DNA from: Proteus alimentorum
GTDB taxonomy: Bacteria > Pseudomonadota > Gammaproteobacteria > Enterobacterales > Enterobacteriaceae
Direction: 5' to 3'
Assembly: GCF_002607735.1 (NCBI RefSeq)
Contig: NZ_NBVR01000013.1
Location: 62,262-126,261 of the forward strand
Length of the DNA: 64,000 bases
The notes under the pieces were generated by a model. That model worked only from the letters and a program-made list of their open reading frames with translations. It made no database searches and had not been told where the DNA came from. The translations under genes and the position numbers were made by a program. Of the stretch, positions 1-8,787 are shown one piece after another (positions within the stretch are counted from its first letter, which is position 1; each line of letters starts with the position of its first letter).

Positions 1-297
1 GAGAATAAATTAGAAATAGGTAGCCGTTGGCTCTATTCATCTGAAGTAGAAAATAAAGATGAAAAATGGCTAAAAGAAAAGTTACCAAGAGAAATGTACG
101 GTCAAAATAATAATCCGATGCGTTGGGCAAAAGTCTTTACCGTTGATGCCTATATTAACTATCAATATAGCCCTAATTTATCTTTTGAAATAACGGGCAG
201 TAACTTATTAAACGAATACTACATTGATCCATTAACGCGATCAGGTATGCCTGCACCGGGCAGAACGTTCCGATTAGGTGTGACTGCACAATTTTAA
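1..297 (+). CDS. TonB-dependent outer-membrane receptor, C-terminal fragment
   Basis: The reading frame is open from the first base of the window to a TAA at 295-297, so only the last 98 residues of the protein are visible. The tail reads as the end of a TonB-dependent beta-barrel: a strand with an ITGSNLLNEYY-type motif, then PAPGRTFRLG, then a last strand ending in Phe. A C-terminal aromatic residue is the usual signal for outer-membrane barrel assembly. A tonB gene begins 28 bases downstream and a siderophore ABC transporter follows, so an iron or heme receptor is likely. The plug domain lies outside the window, so the substrate cannot be named. Confidence 0.8.
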   Translation, partial: ENKLEIGSRWLYSSEVENKDEKWLKEKLPREMYGQNNNPMRWAKVFTVDAYINYQYSPNLSFEITGSNLLNEYYIDPLTRSGMPAPGRTFRLGVTAQF

Positions 298-325
298 TCA
301 AAATAGAATTAAGGAGCTTTTTGTT

Positions 326-1120
326 ATGTTGGCACTTTCTGTCAGGCATCCGCTTAATATTTATTATTGGCTAATAGGCATATCGTTAGTTTATATCGCC
401 ATATTAAGTTGGCTGTTACGTTCACTTTCTATGACAGAAAGTGCGCACCATATTCATCAGCAACAAGAAAATACATTTTCTGTTTACCAAGTGGTATTTT
501 CACCGCCCCAACAATCGACAGTTGTGCCTGAGTCTATCGAGAAAATTGAGCCTCAAGATACCGCGATTGTTTTACCCAGTGCAGAAAAAGGGGAATTTAT
601 TGAAGTACCCAAGAAACTCCCTGAAAAACCCAAAGAAAAACCGATACCCATAAAACCAATCGCACCAGTGAAAAAGCAAGTGGCACAAGAAAAAGTAGAG
701 CCGATAAAACAGCGTGATTTAGAAAGCCAAATAGCGCAAACGACATCAGAAGCATCGGCAGAAAGCGTAACGCAACATACGGCAAGTTCGTTAGCAGGAA
801 GTAGTCGTGCATTAAGCGAGAAAGGAATCGGGCAAGGTGAGTCTGATAATCACTATATAAGTTCATTACGCAGAGAAATCGAACGCCACAAACGTTATCC
901 ATCACAAGCACGTCGCATGCAGCATGAAGGTCATGTAGTGGTGAGCTTTTCACTAACATCAGAAGGTGCGGTTTCAAAGGTTGATATAGAAAATACTTCA
1001 GGTATTGCTTCTCTTGATAATGCGGCTATTGCTGCGGTTAAACGCGTAAAATCCATCGGCCCTAAGCCTGAAAGTGTATTGAACCCGCTGGTTGTTTCAT
1101 TAGATTTTCAACTAAACTAA
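326..1120 (+). CDS. tonB: TonB family energy transducer
   Basis: This 264-residue protein would carry proton-motive energy from the inner membrane to outer-membrane receptors. It has one N-terminal membrane segment (about residues 11-31). A Pro/Lys/Glu-rich periplasmic spacer with repeated KP and EKP units follows (about 70-125). The C-terminal TonB domain (about 180-264) shows the YPSQARR, EGHVVVSFSL and SGIASLDNAA signatures. The start ATG has an AAGGAG ribosome site at 311-316. The gene sits between two receptor genes and a FepBDG-like transporter, so it is probably a dedicated TonB for this locus rather than the housekeeping copy. No exbB or exbD lies in the window, so it would have to borrow ExbBD from elsewhere. 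Confidence 0.88.
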   Translation: MLALSVRHPLNIYYWLIGISLVYIAILSWLLRSLSMTESAHHIHQQQENTFSVYQVVFSPPQQSTVVPESIEKIEPQDTAIVLPSAEKGEFIEVPKKLPEKPKEKPIPIKPIAPVKKQVAQEKVEPIKQRDLESQIAQTTSEASAESVTQHTASSLAGSSRALSEKGIGQGESDNHYISSLRREIERHKRYPSQARRMQHEGHVVVSFSLTSEGAVSKVDIENTSGIASLDNAAIAAVKRVKSIGPKPESVLNPLVVSLDFQLN

Positions 1121-1132
1121 TGTCATAAACCA

Positions 1133-1168
1133 AACACCTAAGTTCACTGGAGGCTTAGGTGTTTTTTT
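1133..1168 (+). terminator. Rho-independent terminator after tonB
   Basis: A 10-bp perfect stem (AACACCTAAG at 1133-1142 with its complement at 1154-1163) is followed by a run of T. It separates the receptor-tonB unit from the binding-protein operon. Confidence 0.85.
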
Positions 1169-1233
1169 ATAAAGTTGTTTTTTGTGCGTTCCTTCTCACT
1201 TTTCCTATCACAAGCCCATAGATCCTTGTTGTT

Positions 1234-1256
1234 AATGATATTGATTATGATTAACA
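1234..1256 (+). promoter_or_regulatory. Putative Fur box upstream of the siderophore-binding-protein operon
   Basis: The stretch carries three near-repeats of a TGATAT/TGATTATGAT hexamer pattern and resembles the Fur consensus GATAATGATAATCATTATC with several mismatches. It lies about 55-75 bases before the binding-protein start, where Fur repression would be expected. It was assigned by eye only. Confidence 0.5.
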
Positions 1257-1309
1257 TTAATAATTACATTTATTATTTAAAGTAAAGATTATTTACTTGG
1301 AAAGTGGTC

Positions 1310-2269
1310 ATGTCTAAATCCGTTGTCTCTATTGCCTGTCTTTTTCTTTTTTCTTTGATTGTTAATACAGCAAATGCTTTTGATGTTGGCGCTGATAGCC
1401 AATCTTGGCCTCGTACTTTTACCAGTGTCGATGGCACTAAAACGGAAATTAAAGCAAAACCACAACGTATTTTATCTGCGTCGGTTTCTATCACTGGAAC
1501 ATTACTCGCAATGCAAGCGCCCGTCGTTGCAAGTTCAACCGCAGCAAATGGGCAATATTTTGCTCAATGGGATAAAGTGGCAAAAGAGAGAAATGTTGAA
1601 AAACTGTGGTCAGCGGGCAGTGTTTCATTAGAGATGGCTTATCTTTATGCGCCTGATTTAATCGTTGTTTCCGTAAATGGGGGGGATACGGTTTATCCTC
1701 AAGTTGAACAATTTAAACAAATTGCGCCTACCATTGTTTTAGATTACGGCAAGCAGAGTTGGGAAAGCTTGGCTTTACAATTGGCACAAGCCACGGGGCA
1801 AGAAAAAGAGACGGATACACTATTACAGCATTTTGCAGGCATAGTAAAAAAGGGGAAAGATGCGCTACAGTTACCAGAGGGGCAGGTCAATATTATCTCT
1901 TATTTTGGTGCCGGCACTGTTAACCCTGTTTCGCTAACCACTAGCCCTCACGCGGTATTATTACAACAACTTGGTTTTACTATTGAAAGTGCAGATCTCG
2001 CTTGGCAACCGAAAGATAAACCCGTTTCAGATTTTGTGTGGGCTCAATATGAGCATTTAACACAACTCGCGGCACCCACAACGTTTCTATTAAGTGGAAC
2101 CGCCAAAGAAGCCGATGTATTTATGGCTGATCCCATTCTTGCCAACCTACCTTCTATAAAAAATAAGCAAGTTTATGGTTTAGGCGCAAACTCGTTTCGT
2201 ATTGATTATTACAGCGCGCAAGAAATTATCAGTGATATGGTTGCGCGTTTTAGTCAACATAAGCAGTAA
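1310..2269 (+). CDS. fepB: FepB-like periplasmic ferric-siderophore-binding protein
   Basis: This is the periplasmic binding component of a ferric-siderophore ABC transporter. A Sec signal peptide covers about residues 1-24, ending in NTANA. The mature protein follows the FepB pattern: SWPRTFTSVDG, KPQRILSASVSITGTLLA, WDKVAKERNV, QIAPTIVLDYG and a C-terminal FRIDYYSAQEI. I chose the ATG at 1310 over the GTG at 1304 because a GGAAAG ribosome site at 1299-1304 is well spaced for it. A Fur-like site lies upstream, and the permease gene follows after three bases. The resemblance to FepB suggests a catecholate siderophore; this is inference, since related systems carry other ligands. Confidence 0.85.
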   Translation: MSKSVVSIACLFLFSLIVNTANAFDVGADSQSWPRTFTSVDGTKTEIKAKPQRILSASVSITGTLLAMQAPVVASSTAANGQYFAQWDKVAKERNVEKLWSAGSVSLEMAYLYAPDLIVVSVNGGDTVYPQVEQFKQIAPTIVLDYGKQSWESLALQLAQATGQEKETDTLLQHFAGIVKKGKDALQLPEGQVNIISYFGAGTVNPVSLTTSPHAVLLQQLGFTIESADLAWQPKDKPVSDFVWAQYEHLTQLAAPTTFLLSGTAKEADVFMADPILANLPSIKNKQVYGLGANSFRIDYYSAQEIISDMVARFSQHKQ

Positions 2270-2272
2270 CGT

Positions 2273-3280
2273 ATGTTGACTTCTCACCACACCATAAAGT
2301 GGGGAATAAGAAGCGCTATTCTCCTATTGTTCTTTTTTGCACTATTAAGCTTATTTGTAGGAAGCCGACATGTTTCTATGTACACAACATGGCAGGCTTT
2401 TATCGATTTTGATACGACAAATAGCGAACACTTATTAGTGCGCTATCTCCGCTTTCCTCGCACATTATTAGCGATAGTTATTGGTGTCGCATTAGGCGGA
2501 GCTGGAACATTAATGCAAGCCTTAACACGCAATCCACTTGCTGATCCTGGTTTGTTTGGCATTAATGCCGGCGCCATGGTGGCGATTGTCTCTTTAATTG
2601 CGCTAACGGGGATCACTGATGTCACTATTTACATGTGGTTTGGCTTATTAGGGGCTTTCTTCGCCGGTATCGGTGTTTATCTTCTTGGTGGTGTAAGACA
2701 CGGACTTAACCCTGTAAGAATGGTGCTTGCCGGTGTTGCTCTCTCTGTGGTTTTACTCGCTATCACACAGCTTGTTACGGTAAATAGTGATGAACGTGTC
2801 TTCGATCAATTCCGTCATTGGGTTGTGGGATCATTACAAGGACGTAGCTTCGATGTTTTGTACCCCATTACTGTATTGGTGGTGATTGGAAGTGTAATTG
2901 CTTACTCACTTACTCGTTCGTTAGATATCGTGACGTTAGGGGATGATATTAGCCATGCGTTGGGTGCTAATCAAAAACGAGTTTGGTTGTTATCAGCTTT
3001 TGCAATCGTCCTTCTTGCAGGGAGTGCAACCGCAGCGGTTGGGCCTATTAGTTTTTTAGGATTAACCGCACCTCATTTTGCTCGTCGTTTAGTCGGCGCT
3101 GAATATCGACGTATCTTACCGATGTCGATGCTGATTGGTGCATTAGTGATGTTAGTTGCAGATTGCTTAGGGCGCTTAATCGGTACACCGGGAGAAATTA
3201 GCGTTGGCATTATGATCTCACTGATTGGTGGGCCTTTTTTTATCTATCTGGTTAAACGTTGGCGGATCATTACATTATGA
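2273..3280 (+). CDS. fepD: FepD-like ferric-siderophore ABC transporter permease
   Basis: This 335-residue inner-membrane permease belongs to the FecCD family. It has about nine or ten hydrophobic segments and the typical signatures LRFPRTLLAI near residue 60, LMQALTRNPLADPG near 83, and GSATAAVGPISFLGLTAPHFAR near 250. The last contains the coupling region that contacts the ATPase. The NPLADPGLFGINAG block is characteristic of FepD. The gene starts three bases after the binding protein and overlaps the next permease by four bases (ATGA), so all three should be translated as one operon. It would pair with the FepG-like protein to form the channel. Confidence 0.88.
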   Translation: MLTSHHTIKWGIRSAILLLFFFALLSLFVGSRHVSMYTTWQAFIDFDTTNSEHLLVRYLRFPRTLLAIVIGVALGGAGTLMQALTRNPLADPGLFGINAGAMVAIVSLIALTGITDVTIYMWFGLLGAFFAGIGVYLLGGVRHGLNPVRMVLAGVALSVVLLAITQLVTVNSDERVFDQFRHWVVGSLQGRSFDVLYPITVLVVIGSVIAYSLTRSLDIVTLGDDISHALGANQKRVWLLSAFAIVLLAGSATAAVGPISFLGLTAPHFARRLVGAEYRRILPMSMLIGALVMLVADCLGRLIGTPGEISVGIMISLIGGPFFIYLVKRWRIITL

Positions 3281-4317
3281 AACCTAAAAATAATGAGATC
3301 ATCTGCCAAGTGGGAACAGGGTCTTGGATCTTCTCTCTAAAAGATATCATCATCGCCTTTATTTTATTTTTCTTGATGATTTCTCTCGCTTTTTTCGCTC
3401 TGACAACAGGTAAATTTCCCATCGAATTTTCTACATTGCTAGATATTGTTATCGGGCAATCAGAAGGTGGCATCAAAGAGAAAATCGTCATGGATATTCG
3501 CTTGCCTCGTCTACTTACCGCGATGGGCGTTGGGGCTGCATTAGGTATTTCAGGCGCTATTTTTCAGTCGATATCGCGTAATGTTTTAGGCTCACCGGAT
3601 GTTATTGGTTTTACAACAGGTGCCGCAACGGGAGCATTACTTCAAATCATTATTTTTAATGGCACGGTTGTGGATATCGCTATTTCTACATTAATAGGTG
3701 GAATGGCTACGGCGTTAATTGTTTATCTGCTGTCCTTAAAAAAGGGTGTTATGTCTGGCTACACTATGATTTTAATCGGTATTGGTATCGGTGCCATTTT
3801 ACATGCTTTTAATGGCTTATTGTTGGTAAAGGGCAATATTGATAATGCCATTATGGCGAATCTCTGGCTTGCGGGTTCGTTAAATGCACGTACTTGGCAA
3901 CATGTTTATCCTACTTTTATGGGTTTGCTGATCCTTGTTCCGCTTATCATTTTTTATGCTAAGTCATTAACGTTAATGGAAATGGGTGATGACATGGCTC
4001 AGCAATTGGGTGTTCATGTGGGCAGAGTAAGATGGATCATGATTTTTAGTGCCGTATTGCTTGCCTCATTAGCAACCGCCAGCGCTGGGCCAATTGCCTT
4101 TGTTGCACTCGCCGCACCTCAATTAGTGATCAGATTAAGCCACTCAGGAAAACTACCCATTGTAGGTTCTGCATTAATGGGATCACTCCTTTTACTTTCT
4201 GCTGATGTGTTATCACAGAGTCTGCCCATCAATATTACGATGCCTGTTGGTTTAATGACGGGTGTTATTGGTGGACTTTATTTGTTGTGGTTATTAACAA
4301 GAAAACAGAAAACTTAA
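3277..4317 (+). CDS. fepG: FepG-like ferric-siderophore ABC transporter permease
   Basis: This is the second FecCD-family permease (346 residues). It shows the matching motifs IRLPRLLTAMGVGAALG, IFQSISRNVLGSPDVIGF and ATASAGPIAFVALAAPQL. The start is the ATG at 3277 that overlaps the fepD stop (ATGA); upstream in-frame codons would lie inside fepD and are less likely. NVLGSPDVIGF is the FepG counterpart of the FepD NPLADPG block, which supports a heterodimeric channel. No terminator is visible in the 147 bases before the receptor gene, so co-transcription with it is possible. No substrate-specific residues can be read from the sequence. Confidence 0.87.
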   Translation: MKPKNNEIICQVGTGSWIFSLKDIIIAFILFFLMISLAFFALTTGKFPIEFSTLLDIVIGQSEGGIKEKIVMDIRLPRLLTAMGVGAALGISGAIFQSISRNVLGSPDVIGFTTGAATGALLQIIIFNGTVVDIAISTLIGGMATALIVYLLSLKKGVMSGYTMILIGIGIGAILHAFNGLLLVKGNIDNAIMANLWLAGSLNARTWQHVYPTFMGLLILVPLIIFYAKSLTLMEMGDDMAQQLGVHVGRVRWIMIFSAVLLASLATASAGPIAFVALAAPQLVIRLSHSGKLPIVGSALMGSLLLLSADVLSQSLPINITMPVGLMTGVIGGLYLLWLLTRKQKT

Positions 4318-4464
4318 AATAATAATAAAGGAAGTAAATATTTACTAACTTAGGGATGAGTCATGGGATGGTCGCCAAAAAGACTAATTAAATATTTGGG
4401 ATGTAATGAGGGTATTTTATAAATCGTCTAATGGCATGCTCTATGGCATGAAAGGTATAGACTT

Positions 4465-6546
4465 ATGTCTGGTGTTCTTACTCTACGCGCAAAAAAAGCG
4501 ACAATAACAACACTTGTGCAAACGGCTTTATTAGGTACTTTATGTATTGCCGTTCCTAATGTCAATGCACAAGAAATAGAAAAAACGTCAACATCACAAG
4601 ATAATAAAAAACACGATGAAAAAGTGGATGTATTAATTGTGACGGGTGAAAAACTGAATAAATCTATCTATGACACAGGCTCCAGTGTCACGGTCTATGA
4701 TGCGAAAAAAATAGCAGCGACACCCAATGCAGATGTGAATACATTACTACAAATGACACCCAACATTGTTGATAACGGGAATAGTAATGCGTTACCTGCT
4801 ATTCGTGGTGTTGATGGTTCTGGGCCGGCACAAGGCGCTATTGCTTTTTTAGGTGGCACACGCCCCAGAGTTAATTTCTCCGTTGATGGTCGTTCATTTA
4901 CCTATAACGAATTTGGCTATGGTGCTCAATCGTTATGGGATGTGAATACGGTTGAAATTTTCCGTGATCCACAAAGTTATGTTCAAGGTCGTAATGCGAT
5001 TGCCGGAGCGATTTTGGTTAAAACGATGGATCCGACGTTTTATTGGGAAAATGCAGTAAAACTGGGGGCGGGTCAGCAAGATCTTCGAGAATATGCGGTG
5101 ATGACTTCAGGGCCACTGATTGAAGATAAATTAGCATTTCGTTTTACCGCAGAAAGGCAAGAGCGTGAAAGCTTTGTTCATATGGATAAATACTCGCCAA
5201 GTGGTGATCCGCGCGATATTCGCTCCAATACATTTCGTGGAAAACTGCTTTATGACTCTTTAGATAATCCTGATTTTAAAGCTAAGTTGACTGTTAGCCA
5301 TCTTGATAGTCGATCACCGCAAAATGAGGCTAATATGGCGAGCAATTTAGCGCCAAATGCGCCTTCACGTTTTCGTCCTGTGATTAAGCGTAAAACAACC
5401 AGTGGTATTTTAAATACAACATGGGAAGCTAATGATAATTTAAGTGTTGAAAATACATTGATTTATACTGATTTTTCAACGCGTCGTCTAACTGAAGCAC
5501 AAAGCCCTCGCGCAGATATTGATGCTAAAGAATTTGAGTTTGAACCGATGCTTCGCTTTAAAACCGACAGCGAAGCATTAAGCGGAATTTTTGGTTTACG
5601 CTATTTCCACGCCAAACAAGATGAGTTTGTGAATATTTTTGGGGGCAGTTATTTTGATGATAAAACAGAAACGGCTTCCGCTTATGGTTCATTAACTTAC
5701 GCACTATTTCCTGAAATTGACGTAACGTTATCAGGGCGTTTTGAACGAGAGCACCATACTCGTAATGGGGGAAGTGCAGCTGTTGCGATCGATTTTGATG
5801 AAACCTATAACACGTTTCTTCCTAAAGCGGATATCGCATGGAAACCCGCAGTGAATCAAACCGTTGGTTTTGCTGTTGGTCGAGGTTATAACGGTGGTGG
5901 TGCGGGTGTGACTATTGGTAAGCCGATTGTCACTTATGTGTATTCACCTGAATATGTATGGAATTATAGCCTCTATACACGTAATAACCTGTTGGATAAC
6001 AAGTTAAGTGTGATGACGAATTTGTTTTACAACGACTATAAGGATATGCAACTGCCTTTCTATTTAGGGCCAAATTCTTCCACTATTCGTAATGCGAAAA
6101 AGGTTGAAACTTACGGTGCCGAATTAACAGTTGCTTATCAACCAATAGACTCTCTTGAGTTAAACACAGGTGTTGGTTTATTAAAAACTAAAATCAAAGA
6201 CTTTGGTAACAGTGGTATTGAAGGGAAAGAGTTAGCCCGAGCACCAAGTTATACTGCAAATGTCGGCGCGAAATATCAATTAACACAGGCTATGGATATT
6301 AGCGGTAATGTTCAGTTCTCGGGAGATTATTTCTCGAATGCAAATAATGCAGATAGTGGCAAAGTAGATAGTTTCTGGTTAGCTAATTTACAGCTTGGCT
6401 ATAACTTTAAATGGGGTAGAACAACGTTATTTGCTCAGAACTTATTTGATTCTGATAAACGAATTCTTATCCCAGATAATAATAAAGATACCGCTATTTA
6501 TCAGCGCCCTCGCATGATTGGTGCTTCAGTAGAAGTTCGTTTCTAA
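4465..6546 (+). CDS. TonB-dependent siderophore receptor
   Basis: This complete outer-membrane receptor has 693 residues. A long signal peptide ends near residue 35 (PNVNA). The TonB box is VDVLIVTG at about 54-61. A plug domain follows (about 65-200, with the LLQMTPNIV, IRGVDG and GRNAIAGAILVKT motifs), then a 22-strand-type barrel ending in VEVRF with the required terminal Phe. It lies between the permease genes and the ATPase gene of the same uptake system, so it is the likely outer-membrane entry point. The ribosome site before ATG 4465 is weak. Imperfect repeats of ATGGCATG lie at about 4431-4450. Ligand identity cannot be told; a catechol or related siderophore is the best guess from the FepBDG neighbours. 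Confidence 0.9.
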   Translation: MSGVLTLRAKKATITTLVQTALLGTLCIAVPNVNAQEIEKTSTSQDNKKHDEKVDVLIVTGEKLNKSIYDTGSSVTVYDAKKIAATPNADVNTLLQMTPNIVDNGNSNALPAIRGVDGSGPAQGAIAFLGGTRPRVNFSVDGRSFTYNEFGYGAQSLWDVNTVEIFRDPQSYVQGRNAIAGAILVKTMDPTFYWENAVKLGAGQQDLREYAVMTSGPLIEDKLAFRFTAERQERESFVHMDKYSPSGDPRDIRSNTFRGKLLYDSLDNPDFKAKLTVSHLDSRSPQNEANMASNLAPNAPSRFRPVIKRKTTSGILNTTWEANDNLSVENTLIYTDFSTRRLTEAQSPRADIDAKEFEFEPMLRFKTDSEALSGIFGLRYFHAKQDEFVNIFGGSYFDDKTETASAYGSLTYALFPEIDVTLSGRFEREHHTRNGGSAAVAIDFDETYNTFLPKADIAWKPAVNQTVGFAVGRGYNGGGAGVTIGKPIVTYVYSPEYVWNYSLYTRNNLLDNKLSVMTNLFYNDYKDMQLPFYLGPNSSTIRNAKKVETYGAELTVAYQPIDSLELNTGVGLLKTKIKDFGNSGIEGKELARAPSYTANVGAKYQLTQAMDISGNVQFSGDYFSNANNADSGKVDSFWLANLQLGYNFKWGRTTLFAQNLFDSDKRILIPDNNKDTAIYQRPRMIGASVEVRF

Positions 6547-6561
6547 ATATAAATCACAGCA

Positions 6562-6590
6562 AAGGGTGATGGTTATTTATCACCCTTATT
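6562..6590 (+). terminator. Hairpin between receptor and ATPase genes
   Basis: A 9-bp stem (AAGGGTGAT at 6562-6570 with ATCACCCTT at 6579-6587) is followed by a short ATTTTG tract. It may terminate part of the transcription after the receptor gene and so lower ATPase expression. Confidence 0.6.
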
Positions 6591-6626
6591 TTGCTTAATG
6601 TGATCATTCAATAAAAAGACAATGTT

Positions 6627-7406
6627 ATGCACAATAGCCGATTACAGACGCACACTTTAAAGTTGGGATATCAACAGACAACGATTTGCCAAGATATTTC
6701 CCTTTCTATTCCTGATAAAAAAGTCACTGTCATTATTGGTCCCAATGGTTGTGGTAAATCAACGCTGTTGCGTAGCTTGTGTTGTTTATTAAAACCATTA
6801 TCAGGCCATGTTTCATTAGATGGCCAGCTTTTAACGGCATTACCACCAAAAAAACTAGCCCGTCAAATCGCGTTATTACCTCAAACGATGCAAGCACCTT
6901 CTGGGATCACCGTGGCTAATTTAGTGGCAAGAGGACGATTTCCACATCAAAGTTTTATGCACCAATGGAGTCGAGAAGATAAATTAGCCGTAGAAACAGC
7001 AATGAAAGAGACAGGAATTGTAGAATTTGCAGATAAAACGGTAGATTCGTTATCGGGGGGGCAACGGTAACGTGTTTGGGTCGCGATGATATTAGCGCAA
7101 CAAACAGAAATTTTACTGTTAGATGAGCCAACAACCTATTTAGATATTGCTTATCAAATTGAATTACTCAATATATTTCGAAAGCTCAATCAGCAACAAG
7201 GACGTACTGTCGTTGCCGTCTTACATGATTTAAACCAAGCGTGTCGTTATGCAGATAATTTGGTCGTGATGGTGAAAGGAAAAATCATTGCGCAAGGGGA
7301 GCCAAAATCGATTATCAATCAAGCGCTAATCAAACAAGTTTTTGATTTGGAATGCCAAATTATTCCTGATCCTGTTGTGGGAACACCGATGATTGTGCCT
7401 TGCTAA
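6627..7406 (+). pseudogene. fepC: FepC-like siderophore ABC ATPase interrupted by an in-frame TAA
   Basis: Two open segments, 6627-7070 and 7071-7406, are in the same frame and together encode one FepC-type ATPase of about 259 codons. Segment one holds Walker A (GPNGCGKST, near residues 38-46) and the Q-loop region (LPQTMQAP). Segment two holds Walker B (LLLDEPTTYLD), the H-loop (AVLHDLNQACRYAD) and the usual PVVGTPMIVP end. The TAA at 7068-7070 replaces the second Gln of the ABC signature LSGGQRQR; a single C-to-T change from CAA would explain it. There is no frameshift and no other lesion. The first segment alone lacks Walker B, so no working ATPase is expected unless the stop is read through or is a sequencing error. 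Confidence 0.85.
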
Positions 7407-7447
7407 CGATATTGCTAACGACGTTACTACTGTGTTGCTGAAAAACA

Positions 7448-7482
7448 AAAAGCGGCCTTAGCATGACTAAAGACCGCTTTTA
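7448..7482. terminator. Bidirectional terminator between fepC-like gene and DUF1097 gene
   Basis: The stem pairs AAAGCGGCCTTAG with CTAAAGACCGCTTT with one mismatch. It has A before and T after, so it can work for the converging transcripts on both strands. Confidence 0.75.
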
Positions 7483-7500
7483 GATTTGAATTAGCATAAA

Positions 7501-7962
7501 TTACGCTGTTTTCGGCCACTTATTGGCAACCCAAAGCCCACTCATTTTCATCGAATAACCAAATAAAACACCCACGATTAATGAAGGGATGGTTTGAGAG
7601 AGATCCCCTTGAGCAGCAAATATCGTGCATGCGCCAATAAAAGTGCCAGGAATATAAGCAAGTAGCGCACTTTTGGCTTGAATACACATCACAAAGGCAA
7701 TAACACCCGTGACAGCATAGCCAAAAATAGAAATATCACTAAAGACTTGGCTACCATAAATAATGGCTAATGCCCAAATTACGCCACTCATAATGGTCGC
7801 CATAGTAACGGCTAACCCTTTAATACCCTCTTTAGGATAAGCAAAATAGGCGGTACAACCTAAAAAGCCAGCCCAGCTTAATAAGTCAAATTGATTAGCA
7901 ACAAATGCCCAAATGGCAGAAAGAATGCCTGTTGTCAGCGCAGTAAAATAAAGCGTTCTCAC
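7501..7962 (-). CDS. DUF1097 family inner-membrane protein (YcdZ-like)
   Basis: This 153-residue protein is almost entirely hydrophobic, with about four or five membrane helices. It shows the GFLGCTAYFAYP motif (about 33-45) and the C-terminal FGYSMKMSGLWVANKW pattern of the DUF1097 (YcdZ) family. No biochemical role is established for the family. It is a single gene, transcribed leftward, with a bidirectional terminator between it and the iron locus. The 258 bases upstream are very AT-rich and hold no other gene; a weak A/T-only inverted repeat at 8153-8183 may end the GNAT transcript. Confidence 0.75.
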   Translation of the reverse strand: MRTLYFTALTTGILSAIWAFVANQFDLLSWAGFLGCTAYFAYPKEGIKGLAVTMATIMSGVIWALAIIYGSQVFSDISIFGYAVTGVIAFVMCIQAKSALLAYIPGTFIGACTIFAAQGDLSQTIPSLIVGVLFGYSMKMSGLWVANKWPKTA

Positions 7963-8220
7963 GATAGACTCTTAAATATAAGGGGGAAATTTACCCCGTT
8001 AACTAAAGGCGAAGTTTAGCATTGTCATTGGTTGATTTACTATATTTAGATCATTAAAAAGCATAATTAAGATGCGTATTTATGCGATATTTAAAATCTA
8101 TTTTTATTAGAAAAAATAAAAATAGAAAGTAAACGTTTGCGTTGCTAATACACTAAAAAAATTGTGAAAATAAATATTTTTTAGTTAGCTTAATAGTATT
8201 TATTAATATTTAAGTAATTA

Positions 8221-8787
8221 TTATTTTTCAATAATATGAATATACAAGGTTCGAAGAGTGGAAGATGAATTTTTTTCTATTTCGATTAAAGTGAAACCAT
8301 GACGTATATAAAGATCAAGTAATTTTTTATTATCTTCACATTCTAATATAATAATTCGACCACCAATAAGTGCTTTAACATCGGATAAAACAGCATATAT
8401 TTCATTTAAAATAAAATTTAAAGAAATTGGGTTATCCAAAATGGATGTGTTTTTCCCTATTTGCTCAATAAGAAAAACTTTAATTTTTTCTGCTTTTCTA
8501 GAAATTCCATCAAGTTGCTGTCTTTTTGTTTTACTTATTTTAACATTATCAAGAGTGAGCTCTTTAAAGGAAAGCGAAAAATAAGCAAGAATTTCACCAC
8601 TATCATTTAAAATTAAATAAGTTCTTGCGTTACTGGTTTGTTCAAATCGAATAGCTTTTGTTGAAGAAGTCAAAAAATTTTCAACATCATTATTTAACTT
8701 ATTAGAAAAACTATTTAAAAGCTTAATAGTTGTTTCTTCACCAAGCTCTTTTAGTAGTTTTCCAAGTTGGACAATCGTTGTTTTAAT
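8221..8787 (-). CDS. GNAT-family acetyltransferase, probable toxin of a toxin-antitoxin pair, apparent AUU start
   Basis: The frame encodes a small GNAT-fold protein with an SRTYLI-like segment (NARTYLILNDSGEILAYFSLS) and a late GGRIIILECEDNKKLLDLYIRHGF acetyl-CoA-type region. The layout resembles toxin-like GNAT proteins that follow a small antitoxin. The only standard start is TTG at 8671-8673, but it would drop a plausible N-terminus (LLKELGEETTIKLL, then DVENFL). The frame stays open to 8802 with no ATG, GTG or TTG. The best candidate is ATT at 8785-8787, seven bases after an AAGGAA ribosome site, giving 188 residues and a 37-base overlap with the antitoxin gene. A lost start codon or frameshift is the alternative. 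Function as a toxin is inference. Confidence 0.62.
   Translation of the reverse strand: MKTTIVQLGKLLKELGEETTIKLLNSFSNKLNNDVENFLTSSTKAIRFEQTSNARTYLILNDSGEILAYFSLSFKELTLDNVKISKTKRQQLDGISRKAEKIKVFLIEQIGKNTSILDNPISLNFILNEIYAVLSDVKALIGGRIIILECEDNKKLLDLYIRHGFTLIEIEKNSSSTLRTLYIHIIEK

Noticed and set aside
4318-4464. Small gene or regulatory RNA before the second receptor
   Set aside because: Only tiny frames and short ATGGCATG repeats are visible; no terminator or clear promoter supports a gene.
8671-8673. TTG as the start of the GNAT gene
   Set aside because: It would remove a conserved-looking N-terminal helix, has no ribosome site, and the frame remains coding-like upstream.
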